Position numbers and translations under genes: made by a program. A stretch of DNA of 64,000 nucleotides. Origin: Lentinus brumalis (lineage: Eukaryota; Basidiomycota; Agaricomycetes; Polyporales; Polyporaceae). Below the pieces are notes generated by a model, which saw only the letters and a list, made by a program, of their open reading frames with translations, was not told where the DNA came from and ran no database searches. This document shows, in pieces, positions 40,202 through 51,359 of this stretch. The stretch is from NCBI GenBank assembly GCA_001792895.1, contig MARA01000003.1, forward strand, positions 1,736,001 to 1,800,000, in the 5' to 3' direction. Each line of letters begins with the position of its first letter. The stretch's first letter is position 1.

Positions 40202-43200
40202 CTAGAAGCCAGTCGTAGGAGGAGCCCCGGAGGGATGGAATGGATTGTTCTGGTCCACACCCGTCATGTTCGCGAGGTACGATCCCCAGTCGTCCCACCT
40301 GCAAACGAGGCCGTCAGCGGCACGCTCAACATAGAGCCTGATATACGAGGGCTTACTCGAATGACGTCGGAGCAGTGGACCACATCTCCATCATGTTATC
40401 CGCGAACGCCATGTTCTCCGCTGACAGCATCGCCACGTCCGCATCGCCGTTCATCGACATAGGGGAGGGGTATTACCTACATATTGAGGCGAGTGTTGCT
40501 GTTGCGGGGGAGAAGGGGCAGACAGAGCGGACAACAGCTCGCTGTAGTCCGTCACCCTCATGGGGAACCCAGGAGCGTTTACGTTGAAGCTCTCAGTGTC
40601 CATCGGGGCATCCGGGAGTCCGGTTTGCGGAAACGTGCTGGGTCCTGCCGTTGGTTGCATGCCTGCGAAGATATCCGGGGGCTGCGGACGCCGCTGCTGG
40701 GGAGTGCCATTGCCATTCACCGCCGAGAGGAGTGAACTGAAACCGTGGTGGAAGGGCAGCCTGCCGAGCTCCTTAGTGTGGACGGGAAGTGCGGGTGGCG
40801 GATTGCTGAAGGTGTTGCGGTTGGTGATATATGCTTGCGTGGCTTCGGCCCTACTTGCAGGCGCCCCGGGATTGTAGAGCGGCGAGAGCATGGGCTCGTC
40901 AGCTTGTGCCTGTTCGGAGGGCGCCATTGGAGCCAGTGAGGAAGGTAGACCGCCGGGATGGGCGGCGTCCTTGGCGAACACAACCGAGAGGAGACTGCCG
41001 ACATCCGTTTGACCAGCACTTGGAAATGCCGATGCATCAGGAGGGGCAAACTCCCCGATAGAGATAAGCCCGTTGAGTACGTCCCTGAGCAGAGCGTTTT
41101 GTTGAGAATCTGAGGAAGAGGGGGCGAGTTGAACCTACCATAACCTTCGCGCGGATTGTGTACTACACCGAATGTATCAGCAGGAGGACATGATACGAAG
41201 AGGTTACACGTACTGTCGTTCAAGCTGCTTGAGCATGTTCATGCACTTGTGGACATCTGTCATGGTGGACTGATTCGATAGACCAGATCGCTTCCCTCCC
41301 CACATGTTGAGGAGCAATACGAGGCCTGAGGTGAAGAGTGGCATCTGAAGCGGAGTCAGTCAAGGGAAGTCTCCACACGGTCTGGGTACGAACGCGATTG
41401 AGTAGCAAAGGCGTGCCCGTCCTCTGCATTTGGATGTCGAGGACATGCGTGCAGGAGCGCGCTGCGTTCGTGCAGATCGCCAAGGAAGGCAAGGTCAGAC
41501 GTGAAGGTTTGCGGGGAGAAGGAATGAATGGTCGATGTATGCAAATCTGCAGCAGGTAGTAATTCGCGTAGAGAGTGGCTGACTGGTTGAGGAACGCATG
41601 ATCTGCTCGATCCGGATCCCATTGAACTGTGAAATCGATTGAGTCAACATTTCATTGTCAAGCAAGGACGAGCACATACGATGAGGAGGAACCATATCGA
41701 TCCACTTGTTGATTGCGGAGTCTAACTCGGCCACAATTTTCTGCTCCCATGCAGGACCAACCATACCGAGCGTTAACTTGGACTTGTTGATAGAATACTA
41801 CGTGCATGGTCACCAGATGTGAGACCTGGGGCATACGCACGGTGCGGGAAGTACCTACTATTGTGCGGGAGGCAAATGCCAGGATCTTGTACAACCGGAC
41901 CAGGCAATTCGCAAAAGTGACATACGACGGCTTCCCCTCAGGCTGCTTGAACGCTTGTTCTGGATCGGTGGTGATCCAGTATTCATCGTCAACCTCCAAT
42001 AAAGGCTCGACGTCGAAGCTTCCCCTCGCATTAGTGCCAGAGAAAAACACAGCAGAGAGTCGCGACTTACTCCTCGTCGTGAATCGCGCATGGCCGACCA
42101 AGACCAAAGCTAGACATACGGTCCAGGATGATCAAAGCCCTGACGACCGCAAAGTGGTAAGCGAGATAGTTATCGACACTTTGGTGAAAATGACGCACCA
42201 GAAGGCCCTCTTCATCAACTCACCTTCCACCGTAGGCGTCGTATTATACACCTTCTTGCGATGGGCCCCCATATCCTGCGCCAAACGCAGTCCCAACCCG
42301 ATTACGGTCCAGCTACCCTGAGGCACATTGGTGCCCCCAAGATACATAGAGATAAGCTGCACATTATTATCACATGAGCATTAAAACGCCAAGCAGGTTG
42401 TCTATCTGAGTACACGCACCGCACATGTTTGCAAGTCCTCCAGGCGTGGCCGTTCCAGGTACGACCATCGCGCAGTCTCCACTTGCTCGAACCATCTCCA
42501 TCCAGCAACACGTCCGTCTTCTGTCCGTACGCGCGGATCGTCTACCACGCGACTTCCGTTTGCGCATACGAGCAACACGACCGCTCCAAATGCTCGGTCT
42601 CGTAGGTGGAGCCCGTCCTTGATCCCCTGCTCGAAGATTGGTCGGTGCAGGATCGGCACGAAGAGGTTGTAATTCGTGAAGAATGCATCGACCAGCTGCT
42701 CCATAAGATCAGGAGGCGGGAAGTCGCGATACGGCATTGGTTTGGGCGTGGCGTCCTTCAGCCATTGAGTCTATGAGTCAAGAGGTCAGCGAAGGATAAA
42801 GGAGGTGACGGTGTCAGCTGTAGCAATTGGCGAGTCAGGCAGACGCTTACTGGACCAGACTCGGGTCGTCTGGGCGGTGCCACGCCAAACTCCCTCAGTG
42901 CAGGTTCGGCACTCCTTGGCCGCTCAAGGCCGGTGTATTTCGGCTTCATGTCCATGACGGCCTGCAGGAACATGAGGTTGCTAGACTTCCCATGGTACCG
43001 GGCTTGCGAAGGATGGGTCAGGACGGGGACCCGCTTCAAATTCTCGATGATGTTTCGACGAGCTTCCTGTTCATCATCGCTAGGCTCTAGTTCATCCGAC
43101 TCAACCAAAGGCGACTCCGGCGGAGGTGGAGAGACGGCGGAAGCACTCCCGTTGGATATGGATGAGTGGCGCGTGTAATCGGGAGGGAGGTGGTCGGTGG

Positions 43201-43958
43201 ATATCTGCAGGTGACTAGCCTCCAGCACACCGTCAAAGTCCTTCGGGATCTGTACGTTCGGATGCAACTGCCATGGGAGAGGGCCGATCAGTATTGACGC
43301 GATCTGGATGGTATGCGCACGCACCTGTCCAAACAATTTCTCCATATTCTGGAGGCGATTCTCCAGGATTTGAACATAACTGTTGTGGCCATTTAGTCAG
43401 TAAATCGTCTCTCCAGAGTTACTCGACAGAGACAGCAGTCTGCGAAGATATGTCATCTAGAACACAACACCAATCACGGCAGAGGTGGAGTGCTTGGCAG
43501 CTGCGCATTCTGGCGCCTGCCCCTCTTTTGCAGTTATCGTTTTGCGAACTGCTTGCTGCGCAAACCCACGGAACACATGAACTCACCTCTTGCTGGGTGG
43601 GCGGGTCTGAAAATCAATGAGTGATCTCCACACAACCAGAGGATCGCCTGACGCACATTGATCGGTTCGTAGGTACATTCAATGCCCTGACCTATGCACC
43701 TTGAGCAACGGTGGTCGGGCATCTCCGCGCCATCACCTGAAATAGGAGGTCGTTCGACATTTACTAGAGTCAACGGGTGCCGTTTCACTTACAGCGGACT
43801 GCGATGGGAAAGCTCGTCAGAGTCCGGCATTTCAAAAGCGAGCGTGCCTGGAGGGACGTACTTTTCTTTCGCCTGCAGAAATCACAAGCTCTCTGCTTCT
43901 TCTTCCGCTTGGCCTGCTCTACCATCGCAGGGGGACTGTCCTCCTCTGAAGACGACAT
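40202..43958 (-). CDS. Zn2Cys6 fungal-specific transcription factor
   Basis: Sequence-specific nuclear regulator of the Gal4 class. The start MSSSEEDSPPAMVEQAKRKKK runs into the binuclear cluster: CDFCRRKKIRC, a nine-residue spacer, then CSRCIGQGIEC, fitting CX2CX6C-X9-CX2CX6C. The third cysteine is reached only through a 6-base exon (43793-43798). A coiled region (ILENRLQNMEKLFGQ) follows. The fungal-specific TF domain (PF04082 type) has FFTNYNLFVPILHRPIFEQ, LISMYLGGTNVPQGSW, GLGLRLAQDMGAHR, RAFWALIILDRM and DFDVEPLLEVDDEYW. The tail is Pro/Ser-rich and ends in an exon (WDDWGSYLANM to PPTTGF) typical of this group. Target genes are not predictable from sequence. Confidence 0.92.
43793..43798 (-). 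other. 6-base exon inside the zinc cluster
   Basis: TCCGCT on the minus strand is flanked by a CAG acceptor and a GTAAGT donor. It is required to join CRRKK to the CDG block with the third zinc-ligand cysteine. Confidence 0.8.
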
Positions 43959-44142
43959 TGGACCCAAGGTCTAGATCCGGTGGTTAATGTCACGGTTCAA
44001 CAGATCCTCCCAGAGCAAGCAGGTTAGGAAGCCGTAAGGAGTTGGGGCACGTGAAACGCCGGACGTCGGGGTTGCCTGGAGCAGTTGGGCTGCGGCTCGT
44101 ACTGTGTGACGAGGGGATGGAGCAATCAGCGTCGATGTACGG

Positions 44143-44580
44143 CTATCCGTCAAACCAAGCTGCTCGAGGGCTGAAGGAGAAACGTCTTCGACGAGGAGTT
44201 TGCCCGCCGTCGCGGTCAAGGTTGCGCAGTCCGATCTGAGCGCGCGCAGCAGCCGAGCGCTTCGTATCGGCAATTGGAATCCTCGGAGCTTCGCCATTCA
44301 AAGTAACCTCCTGCTCTTGTTCGACTTCCAGTAGTACAGCAGGACCAGCACGAGTACGCTATTTTCAGATACGTACATGGAAAGCAGAGCCTAGACGGAT
44401 CGGAGTAATCGGGGCGTCCCTCGGGCATAACCTCGCTTGCACAATAGGGCTCTGTAAGCCGCAAGGGAAGAACAGCTCCGTAATCAATGCGGTAAAACAG
44501 TGTGCGCTGTAATCACCGCCGAGTAGTGTTGCACCTAAGTTCAAGTTGACATCGGGCACGGGCTCACGGGAGAGTTGCAA
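44143..44580 (-). CDS. Unrecognised small protein gene
   Basis: Two blocks join through a GT-AG intron of about 53 bases. The first reads LFYRIDYGAVLPLRLTEPYC and MPEGRPDYSDPSRLCFPF. The second reads VTLNGEAPRIPIADTKRSAA and ends with RRRRFSFSPRAAWFDG and a stop at 44143-44145. The protein-like character and the clean splice suggest a real gene of roughly 80-120 residues. The start is unresolved: an internal Met (MPEGRP) is possible, or another exon near 44640 overlapping the 3' end of HEM14. I do not recognise the family. Confidence 0.45.
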
Positions 44581-44672
44581 CCGACAACGCCAGCTCGCCT
44601 CAATAAAAGAGCTACATACTTACACTCTGGCGAAGGTCATTGTCAAGGCAAAAGTCTGCACAGTGCCTAAAA

Positions 44673-46490
44673 TTAAAGCTCGTATGCAGCTCGTCGCCCA
44701 CTCTCCACGCAATCCCCCATGCTCACGCCCCCGACCCCTGCACCGATGACCGCGGCATGCGGTCCCCATCGCTCCTTGACAGCTACAGCTAGCTCCTTCA
44801 TACGCACGGTGTAGCCGACAGTAGGCAGTCCCGGTGCTCGCGTACCCTCACGAGACAAGGCTCCGGGAGTCGTTCGCGCCGTCCGAAATGCATCTGAAGG
44901 CCGTCCAGGAGCGCCGGTATAAACTGGGGCGACGAAGGGGTTGGAGCTGGCTCTCCATACGGCCCGTCAAGCATGACTGTGAGCTTAGTGAACCGGCCTC
45001 TCATGTCTGCGGCAAGGCGCGGATAGCGATCCTGCCCTGACAGCGCGGACGAGTCCAATACCGCCCCGAGCATGCCCAGCGACGGTGCGGAGTAGTAGTC
45101 GGCGGAAGGGCGATGTATAAGGTACCCGAAGCCATCCGGGTGAATGGGCGTGGCGGAAGGAGGGAAGACGAGATTGACGACAGTCACGGACGAAGACAGG
45201 TTCGCGAGAAGGTGCGGGAGCGCTGGCAGGGCAGAAGTCTGCGACGATGATTCTTCAAGCAAGCAATGGAGTTGCGGAAGCGGCAACGCGGCCACGACGT
45301 GAGTCGAGGTGAAACGCCTCCCGGAGTCTGTCGTGAACTGAGGAAGAGAAAGGAGGGGTTAGAAGGCGTCGACCTTTGGGAGGTCCTCATATCGAACTGA
45401 CCTCAAAGTAGCCGTCGACCTTCGTTAGTCTCCTAACGCCATCGCCAAGCAGAAGATCTACGTTCGGGCGCGTTTCCAGGTGCTTTGCCATAGATTCCGT
45501 CAGCGTCTGCATCCCCTCGCGGAACGAGTTTACGCTGACACCCTTCATAAGGTTCGGCACCTCGCCGAGGTCGTACGGTTCCGCGGCTTCAGTTTCGCTG
45601 AGGGCGGATTGCGGCATGAAGGACATCATATCTGCCAAAGCGCCACGAACGACGCTACTCCCGCCACGCCGTTCCAGCTGGCACAGGATTGGAAATGCCG
45701 CACGTATGCTCAGGATGCGAGAGTCGGCGGCGTAAATTCCATGCACGAGAGCGCTGCCAAACATTTGGGCAAACTTGGCACCGAAATGACGCGTCAGGAA
45801 CGCATCCACCAATTCATCCTCTGACGGATCCTCGTGCAATACTGGAGCTCGAGCATCCTGTCAGCCGCGCCTGGAGGCTAAGGAGCTACCATGATGACTA
45901 TGACCTCACCTTTCTGACCTGCCCGAAGAGCATCCTGTAGAACTGCAGGGACTAGCACTCTCGCCAATGAAGAGGTAAACAACAATGCGAGAGATGTTGG
46001 GATAGTTGTAAGACCGTCAGCACATGGAAGACGTAGGAATCGATTGCGCGCGGCAGGGGCACTACGAGGGACGGTGAGAACATAGGGTGCGAGGTCAAGA
46101 AGATGTATCTGGAGGGATATATGCCAAACGATCCGATCGCATGCAAGGACAACCAGAGCGGCGCACGTTTCACGGACTGACACTACTACTCACCAACTCC
46201 AACAGTGCCTTCGAGATTGGTCGCAAAGTCCTCGGCCCGCTTTCTAGCAGAATGTCGGCTTCGTCTCCTGCCCCTTCCCTGACGCGTACGCGGTCCGAAC
46301 ATACCCAGCCTCCTAGTCTATTGGAGCGATCCAAGGTATTTATGCAGACTCCAGAGCGAACAAACAGGCGTCGAGAGAGATGGAACGCCGCAGAGAGGCC
46401 TGTGATGCCACCACCGAGGACCGTGACGGACTTGACAAAGGACATCCGGTGCTTGTCGACTTCAAGTTCGGCCGCTTTCAATAGGCGCAT
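44673..46490 (-). CDS. HEM14: Protoporphyrinogen oxidase
   Basis: FAD enzyme oxidising protoporphyrinogen IX to protoporphyrin IX, the penultimate step of haem synthesis, on the mitochondrial inner membrane. The start MRLLKAAELEVDKHRMSFVK leads to the dinucleotide motif VTVLGGGITGLSAAFHLSRR. Then come ADILLESGPRTLRP, HEDPSEDELVDAFLTRHFG, SALVHGIYAADSRILSIRAA and PNLMKGVSVNSFREGMQTLT. The C-terminal FAD-binding block is PHAAVIGAGVGGVSMGDCVE, ending GRRAAYEL. At least four introns. MSFVK 20 residues in is an alternative start; the upstream frame has no ATG. The tRNA-Pro gene lies 34 bases from this start on the opposite strand. Confidence 0.93.
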
Positions 46491-46524
46491 GGCGACATAT
46501 AGAGGTGGAGGCACATAGGTAATA

Positions 46525-46610
46525 AGGCCTAATGGTCTAGAAGTATGATACTCGCTTTGGGTTGTTTACTGATTGCGAGTGGTCCTGGGTTCAATTCCCA
46601 GTTAGGCCCT
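46525..46610 (+). tRNA. tRNA-Pro (anticodon UGG) with a 12-base intron
   Basis: Acceptor AGGCCTA pairs with TAGGCCC apart from the first pair (A:C). The D stem is GGTC/GATA-like. The anticodon stem CTCGC/GCGAG encloses TTTGGG and T, interrupted after position 37 by TTGTTTACTGAT. The T arm is CTGGG TTCAATT CCCAG. A T-run terminator follows at 46610-46614. The internal A box ends AAG where GG is expected, and the first base is A where G is usual. The gene may therefore be weakened or decayed. Anticodon TGG reads proline codons. Confidence 0.82.
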
Positions 46611-46620
46611 TTTTGTCAGT

Positions 46621-46900
46621 GGGTTATAGCAATATAATTTTGGGTCCCAGGATGCAGGACACTTCTACTCTAGACAACCCTCATAATCAATCTGTCCTTT
46701 ACCAGACACTGGATGACTTTCCATAAGACTCTGCGGGTCTATGATCACCGTAAATTCCTAGCAGAGCTTGATCTTTGCCGGGAATCTTGAGCGCTGGATG
46801 GACAATCCTAGACTCGCGCGCCAGTCGGTATAGGAAGCTTGCACAAGGCATCAGCGGAGTTCAAAATGGGGCAAGCTCCCTATACTGACTGGGCTAATCC
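46621..46900 (+). pseudogene. Decayed coding remnant, left part
   Basis: One plus-strand frame reads HKTLRVYDHRKFLAELDL, two stops later SLHKASAEFKMGQAPYTDWA. It then stops being coding where the inverted-repeat element begins. Family not recognised; a transposon-derived gag-like sequence is possible. Confidence 0.4.
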
Positions 46901-47512
46901 GGCGTCATTTAGGTGAGTGGGCCGTGGGAAGCTGGACTTAGCAGAATTCATGAGATCACCTTCATTGGGCAGCTCGTATATTCATGCACAAAGTCGCCTT
47001 CAACAACAATATTCTGGCTCAGACAATGCTCCGAGAACGAGACTACCAGGTTTTGAAGTCATCGTGAGGGATGCGGCTTGACCTCGCGACTTTCTGTGAG
47101 GAGTCAAGGGCCCGGCGCTGCGTAATAGGCACCCATCTGCGAAGAAGCGTGGAACCTGCATTCTTGTTGTTGTTCATCACCACGGGGAAGGGTCGAGATT
47201 GTCGAGCATGGATGTGGGTTGGGGCATTGGCGGCACCCATTGCATCGCTTGTAGGACTGTAAGGGTGAACCGTGAGCCCAGCAGAAGCAAATTTACTGTG
47301 GATTGTAGACAAATCAGCAGACAGCGCTTGAGAGAAGCACCGAAAAGGTTACGAAGACATCAAAGAGGCTTACTACAGGTATCTCAAGTTGTCCAGACAA
47401 CGTTCGTGGAGGGCTTCCTCATAGCTGGTTGAATAGCCCAGTAGAAGGATGAGAGCGACTTTCACGAATTCACAAGTCCAACTTCCCACGGCCCACTTGT
47501 CTAAATGACGCC
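46901..47512. mobile_element. 612-bp element with about 50-bp terminal inverted repeats (Mutator-like MITE?)
   Basis: The left end GGCGTC ATTTAG at 46901 and the right end CTAAATGACGCC at 47512 are inverted repeats. They continue through a second shared block (TGGGCCGTGGGAAG). Differences between arms are mostly transitions. The flanks GGGCTAATCC and GGGTTAGCCC look like a mutated 9-10-base target duplication, as for Mutator-like elements. A minus-strand frame of 89 codons (47043-47312) lies inside without a known domain. Confidence 0.6.
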
Positions 47513-47911
47513 GGGTTAGCCCAGCCTGTTTGGTGCCCTCACAGCGGAGCTCAAAATCACCATCACCGAACAGGCTGGGGATGAGCCTAGGACGATCCGG
47601 GACTTTTGGAGGTCGGTTGTGCAGATTATGTGAGCAGAAATATTGATGGCAACAGGGTTGGTCATGATGGAGACTTCCTTTTCAGTGGTTCGGAGACTCA
47701 AAACACCTCAAGCGAGGCTAAGCGAGAGAGCTCTGTGGCAGCATTTAGGTCTACGAAGGGGGGGTTGACCCCCTTTGTAGATTTCAGGCGCTTGAAGTGT
47801 CTACGGAGCTCTGTCCCATCAGCGGGGTTCATAACAGCCTCGGCATCTCGGCTAACAGACATGTTTGGAAATCTGCCCTCATCTGCAGAGCTGCAGACCC
47901 TTATGGAAAGT
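47513..47911 (+). pseudogene. Decayed coding remnant, right part
   Basis: Immediately after the inverted-repeat element a frame reads GALTAELKITITEQAGDEP and RTIRDFWRSVVQIM, then a stop. It may be the continuation of the remnant on the left of the element. A short palindrome (AGGGGGGTTGACCCCCTTT region, about 47755-47780) follows. Confidence 0.35.
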
Positions 47912-47919
47912 CATCCAAT

Positions 47920-50684
47920 CACCTGGGCATCACCATTCCCCCGGCTAGTTAGCTACAAGACAGCACCCCTTTCGTGTAGCTAAGTAGCTAGGAATCCCCT
48001 TGTTTTCCCCACCCAGCAATTTACTCAGCAAGCAGCACCTGTCTCTGTGCCCAAGGCCATTGGTGCTTTCCTAGGTACCCGCAGGAACATTGCCGGTGCC
48101 CCGGTTATGCCAACATCAGCGTGGCACTGCCATCGTGCCCTGTGCGCCCGTCGTGCGGCGCATGTTGCATCTATACTCGAGCTCGCTGTCTGGCACAGTA
48201 AGCTTCAGAATCTCAGCTTCCACTGGTCCATTTCTTTCGCAGTTTTGAGGGAACATGTAACATTACATTACTATAGCATCTATTTACTCTATAGTGCTGT
48301 ATAATACATAGGACCACTATTATACAGTCACATATATGTATCACTTGTACCCTGCAGGTGATCTACAGAAGGCTACAGAAGGCTTGACAGTATGCCTGAG
48401 CATATGATATGTATGTCTAGGAGTCATATACTCAGCTGAAAGCTACAAATGATGCTGGGAGACGATAGGGGAGGAGGAGGAAGATGGAGGAGGGAGGGGA
48501 CAACCTAGAGATCTGTATCAGGTGTCCCAGGGAAGACAAATGACATGAATCCATCTGAGAGCATGTCAAGAGCACTATGAGGGCCATACTTGACGGACGA
48601 ATACCCATAGGAGTTAGTAATATGCAGAGTAAAGTAGGACCTTGACAAGGTGGTATACGCAGTTTCACATTGTAGTAAATCATGCGGTAACCTCGAGAAC
48701 ACAGTAGGATGGTCACTTATGACTTGCACTTACTTTCAACAAGCTTGCCTGGGCACGGGACATGCCACTGCAGTCAGGAAGGGGCAATTGGTGGTTAACA
48801 CCAGCGTGATACTGTACCATTTCGAATGGTTCGACCAGCTGTGTGACATGTGACACGCAAATTTTGCCAGACATATTCAACCAACAGTCCGGTGACTGTG
48901 ACATTTAACCAAATTTTGACCACAAATTACCAAAATTAGGGCACGCAACAGCGCGCCGCCCCTGGAAGATCTTAGCGCCCGGCTGGTGGTTTTGACCAGC
49001 CTCCTGGTGACGTGTGACAGGCGCCCAATTTTTGCCCAAATTGGGGGCCTGTTATGCGTGACTGGTCGAACCATTTGAAATGGTACAGTAGAGCAGTATG
49101 GTTCCTTCAACAGTGTGTTGGCTCCTGTGTGGCAGCCTGTTGCGGATAGGCTACCAGTGTGTTCAATAATGTGTCTGTGAAGTTTAAGGGCAAGCAGATG
49201 AGTAGAGGGAAGGATATAGTGTAAGTTTGCATGGATAAGGTGGAGGGTGATGTATGAGATTACCGGAACCTGTAAAGTGCACTTATGCCTTTCTAAGCCA
49301 CTGCCCGAGTTGCCAGGGAGCAAGTGCACACATTGGTAGAGGAATGACAAGAGTTTCCAGACCGAAATAATGGCGGGAGGGAGCAGGAGAAACAATCAAA
49401 TGTGTAAATAGCCATGGGAAATGAAGGAATTCACTGAAGTTCGTGCTGCATTTGACATCTACCTACCCACCATCCTTACTCTGTTTCGTCATCTTGCTTC
49501 CTCTCTGCTCCCAACTACCCCCAGAAGTGTTGGATGACTCAGTGGACATACTGACCTGTCTAGTGGATTAATTACTAATGTCTTTCGTATGTATTTCTAG
49601 CACTATCTACTCTGTCCACTGTGACAGTGTCTTAAATCGCCTGGTGTGTAAGTTTGGTACATTGCTCTCTGTGCATGGTCCTTATGATCATGACAATTTG
49701 CAGACTAATAGCCACTACTATGGAGTGTATCCTTGATGTATGAATTAGCAGCTACGTGTTTTCCTTCAAAAGGAATTGACAGTAGACCTGCACGTCTTAA
49801 TTAACCACCTTTTCCCCCACCCTGACCCCTGTAGGTCATTCCCAGCCAGGTGCAGTCTACCGGAGGACTTGATAGACACTTCAAAAGCTTTAAAAAGTAC
49901 TCCGGGGTGCGTATGTCTAGCAGGGACAACCCAAGCCTCCATACAAGGCTCTAGGACCACCCTGCTTTGAGGCGCATATTCCATATTTTGAGCCTGTTTA
50001 CCTTGTTGCATATGGCTTTCCAGAATTGAAAATACACTGGTCTTGTCTGCGGCATTATTAGCCTGGGCTGGGAGCAATGGAGAGACCTCGAAGAGTCCCT
50101 CCTCCTCCTCCCACCTTGCAGAGCAAGTGCTATCCTTGTATCATCTCCCAAACATCTACACTGCTCATATCTGGCTTCTAGGTATATCTAGACCTTACTG
50201 GAGCATGCCATCCAGTTTGATATAGCCTTCTGAAAGTTCATTCCTGGGTATAAGGAGCCACTGTAGATGATCACACAGCAGTTGATAGGTATATAGACCA
50301 ATATTATTGACCATACAGACATAGGTATACTAGCGTGATCTACATCTGGTCAAAATAGCGAAAGAAATGGACCAGGGGAAGCCGAGATTCTCAAGCGCAC
50401 TGTGCCAGACAGCGAGCTTGAGTATAGACGTGATGGGTGCCGCACGATGGGTGCACAGGGCGTGATGACAGCGCCACACTAATGTCGGCTAACCGGGGCA
50501 CTGGCAATGTTTCTGCGGTCCGTGGATACCTAGGAACACACTGACAGCCTTGGGCACCGAGACAAGTGCCGTTTGCTGAGTGAATTGCTGAGTGGGGAAA
50601 ACAAGGGAATTCCTAGCTAGTTACCTACACGAAAGGGGTGCTGTCTTGTAGCTAACTAGCCAGGGGAATGGTGACGCCCAGGTG
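47920..50684. mobile_element. 2,765-bp non-autonomous DNA transposon with 330-bp inverted repeats and 8-bp target duplication
   Basis: The left arm (47920-48248) and right arm (50351-50684) are inverted copies, differing mainly by transitions. Both begin CACCTGGGC[A/G]TCACCATTCCC and include the shared block CTAGTTAGCTACAAGACAGC. The 8-base sequence CATCCAAT flanks both ends exactly (47912-47919 and 50685-50692), as expected for hAT-like or related superfamilies. The 2.1-kb interior is AT-rich, holds a smaller MITE (48812-49088) and has no transposase frame, so movement would need help in trans. Confidence 0.85.
48812..49088. mobile_element. 277-bp MITE, CTGTACCATTT family, copy 1
   Basis: The ends CTGTACCATTTC...GGTTCGACCAG and CTGGTCGAACC...GAAATGGTACAG are inverted, about 27 bases with one or two mismatches. 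TA flanks each end (48810-48811, 49089-49090), the Tc1/mariner-type duplication. It sits inside the 2,765-bp element. Confidence 0.8.
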
Positions 50685-51039
50685 CATCCAATATCCCCAC
50701 AGTCTCAGTCTCTTTCCCAATGCGGCAAGTATGCAGCATGAACATTCAATGCAAGATTGCCAAGATGCCCACATGGCAAAACCAACATACCCACCCGCTC
50801 TCAAAGTCAGTGTTTGTGCATCAGAGAAGATGTCACAGAGCTGCCCTCAGGCACCATCGGGCTCAAGACATGTATCATGGCGTAATGGAGAAATTCATGT
50901 TGAACTCTGAGCTCTATCTCCGGTTCCTGTGATGGCGTCAAGTCCATACTTGCACGCAAGGACACATGCAGTGCACCCTACTAGCGCCCCAAAGCGCTAG
51001 CTGACACTCTTCTTCCTTTTTGATATATTGGTGCTTCTT

Positions 51040-51290
51040 TATGTTCTCCATTTCCTGGGATTGAACTCTTGACCTCCGCACTTTTCATGCATTTTTCTTT
51101 TTGCTCTTTGTTGATTGTCTTTGGCGCTTTTCTGCCTGTGGCTGTTACAACTGTATAGCTTATGTAACATGCACCGTAGACAGTGCACTCGTCGAGCTCT
51201 GGGGTCCTTAGACTTCACAGAGCTTGACATAGGTGTGTAGATTCGCTTTTGTCAATATATCAAACTTCACAGAGCTCAACATAGGCCATT
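51040..51290 (-). repeat. Possible tRNA-derived SINE remnant
   Basis: Read on the minus strand, GGTCAAGAGTTCAATCCC at about 51055-51073 resembles an RNA polymerase III B box. Nearby a 20-base near-repeat (ACTTCACAGAGCTTGACATA) occurs twice (about 51213 and 51265). No A box or full tRNA fold was found. Confidence 0.3.
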
Positions 51291-51359
51291 GTGATCGCTC
51301 TGAGGCACACTGCACTCAACAATTCATACATTCAGCTAAGTGGGATATGCCAGAATAAT

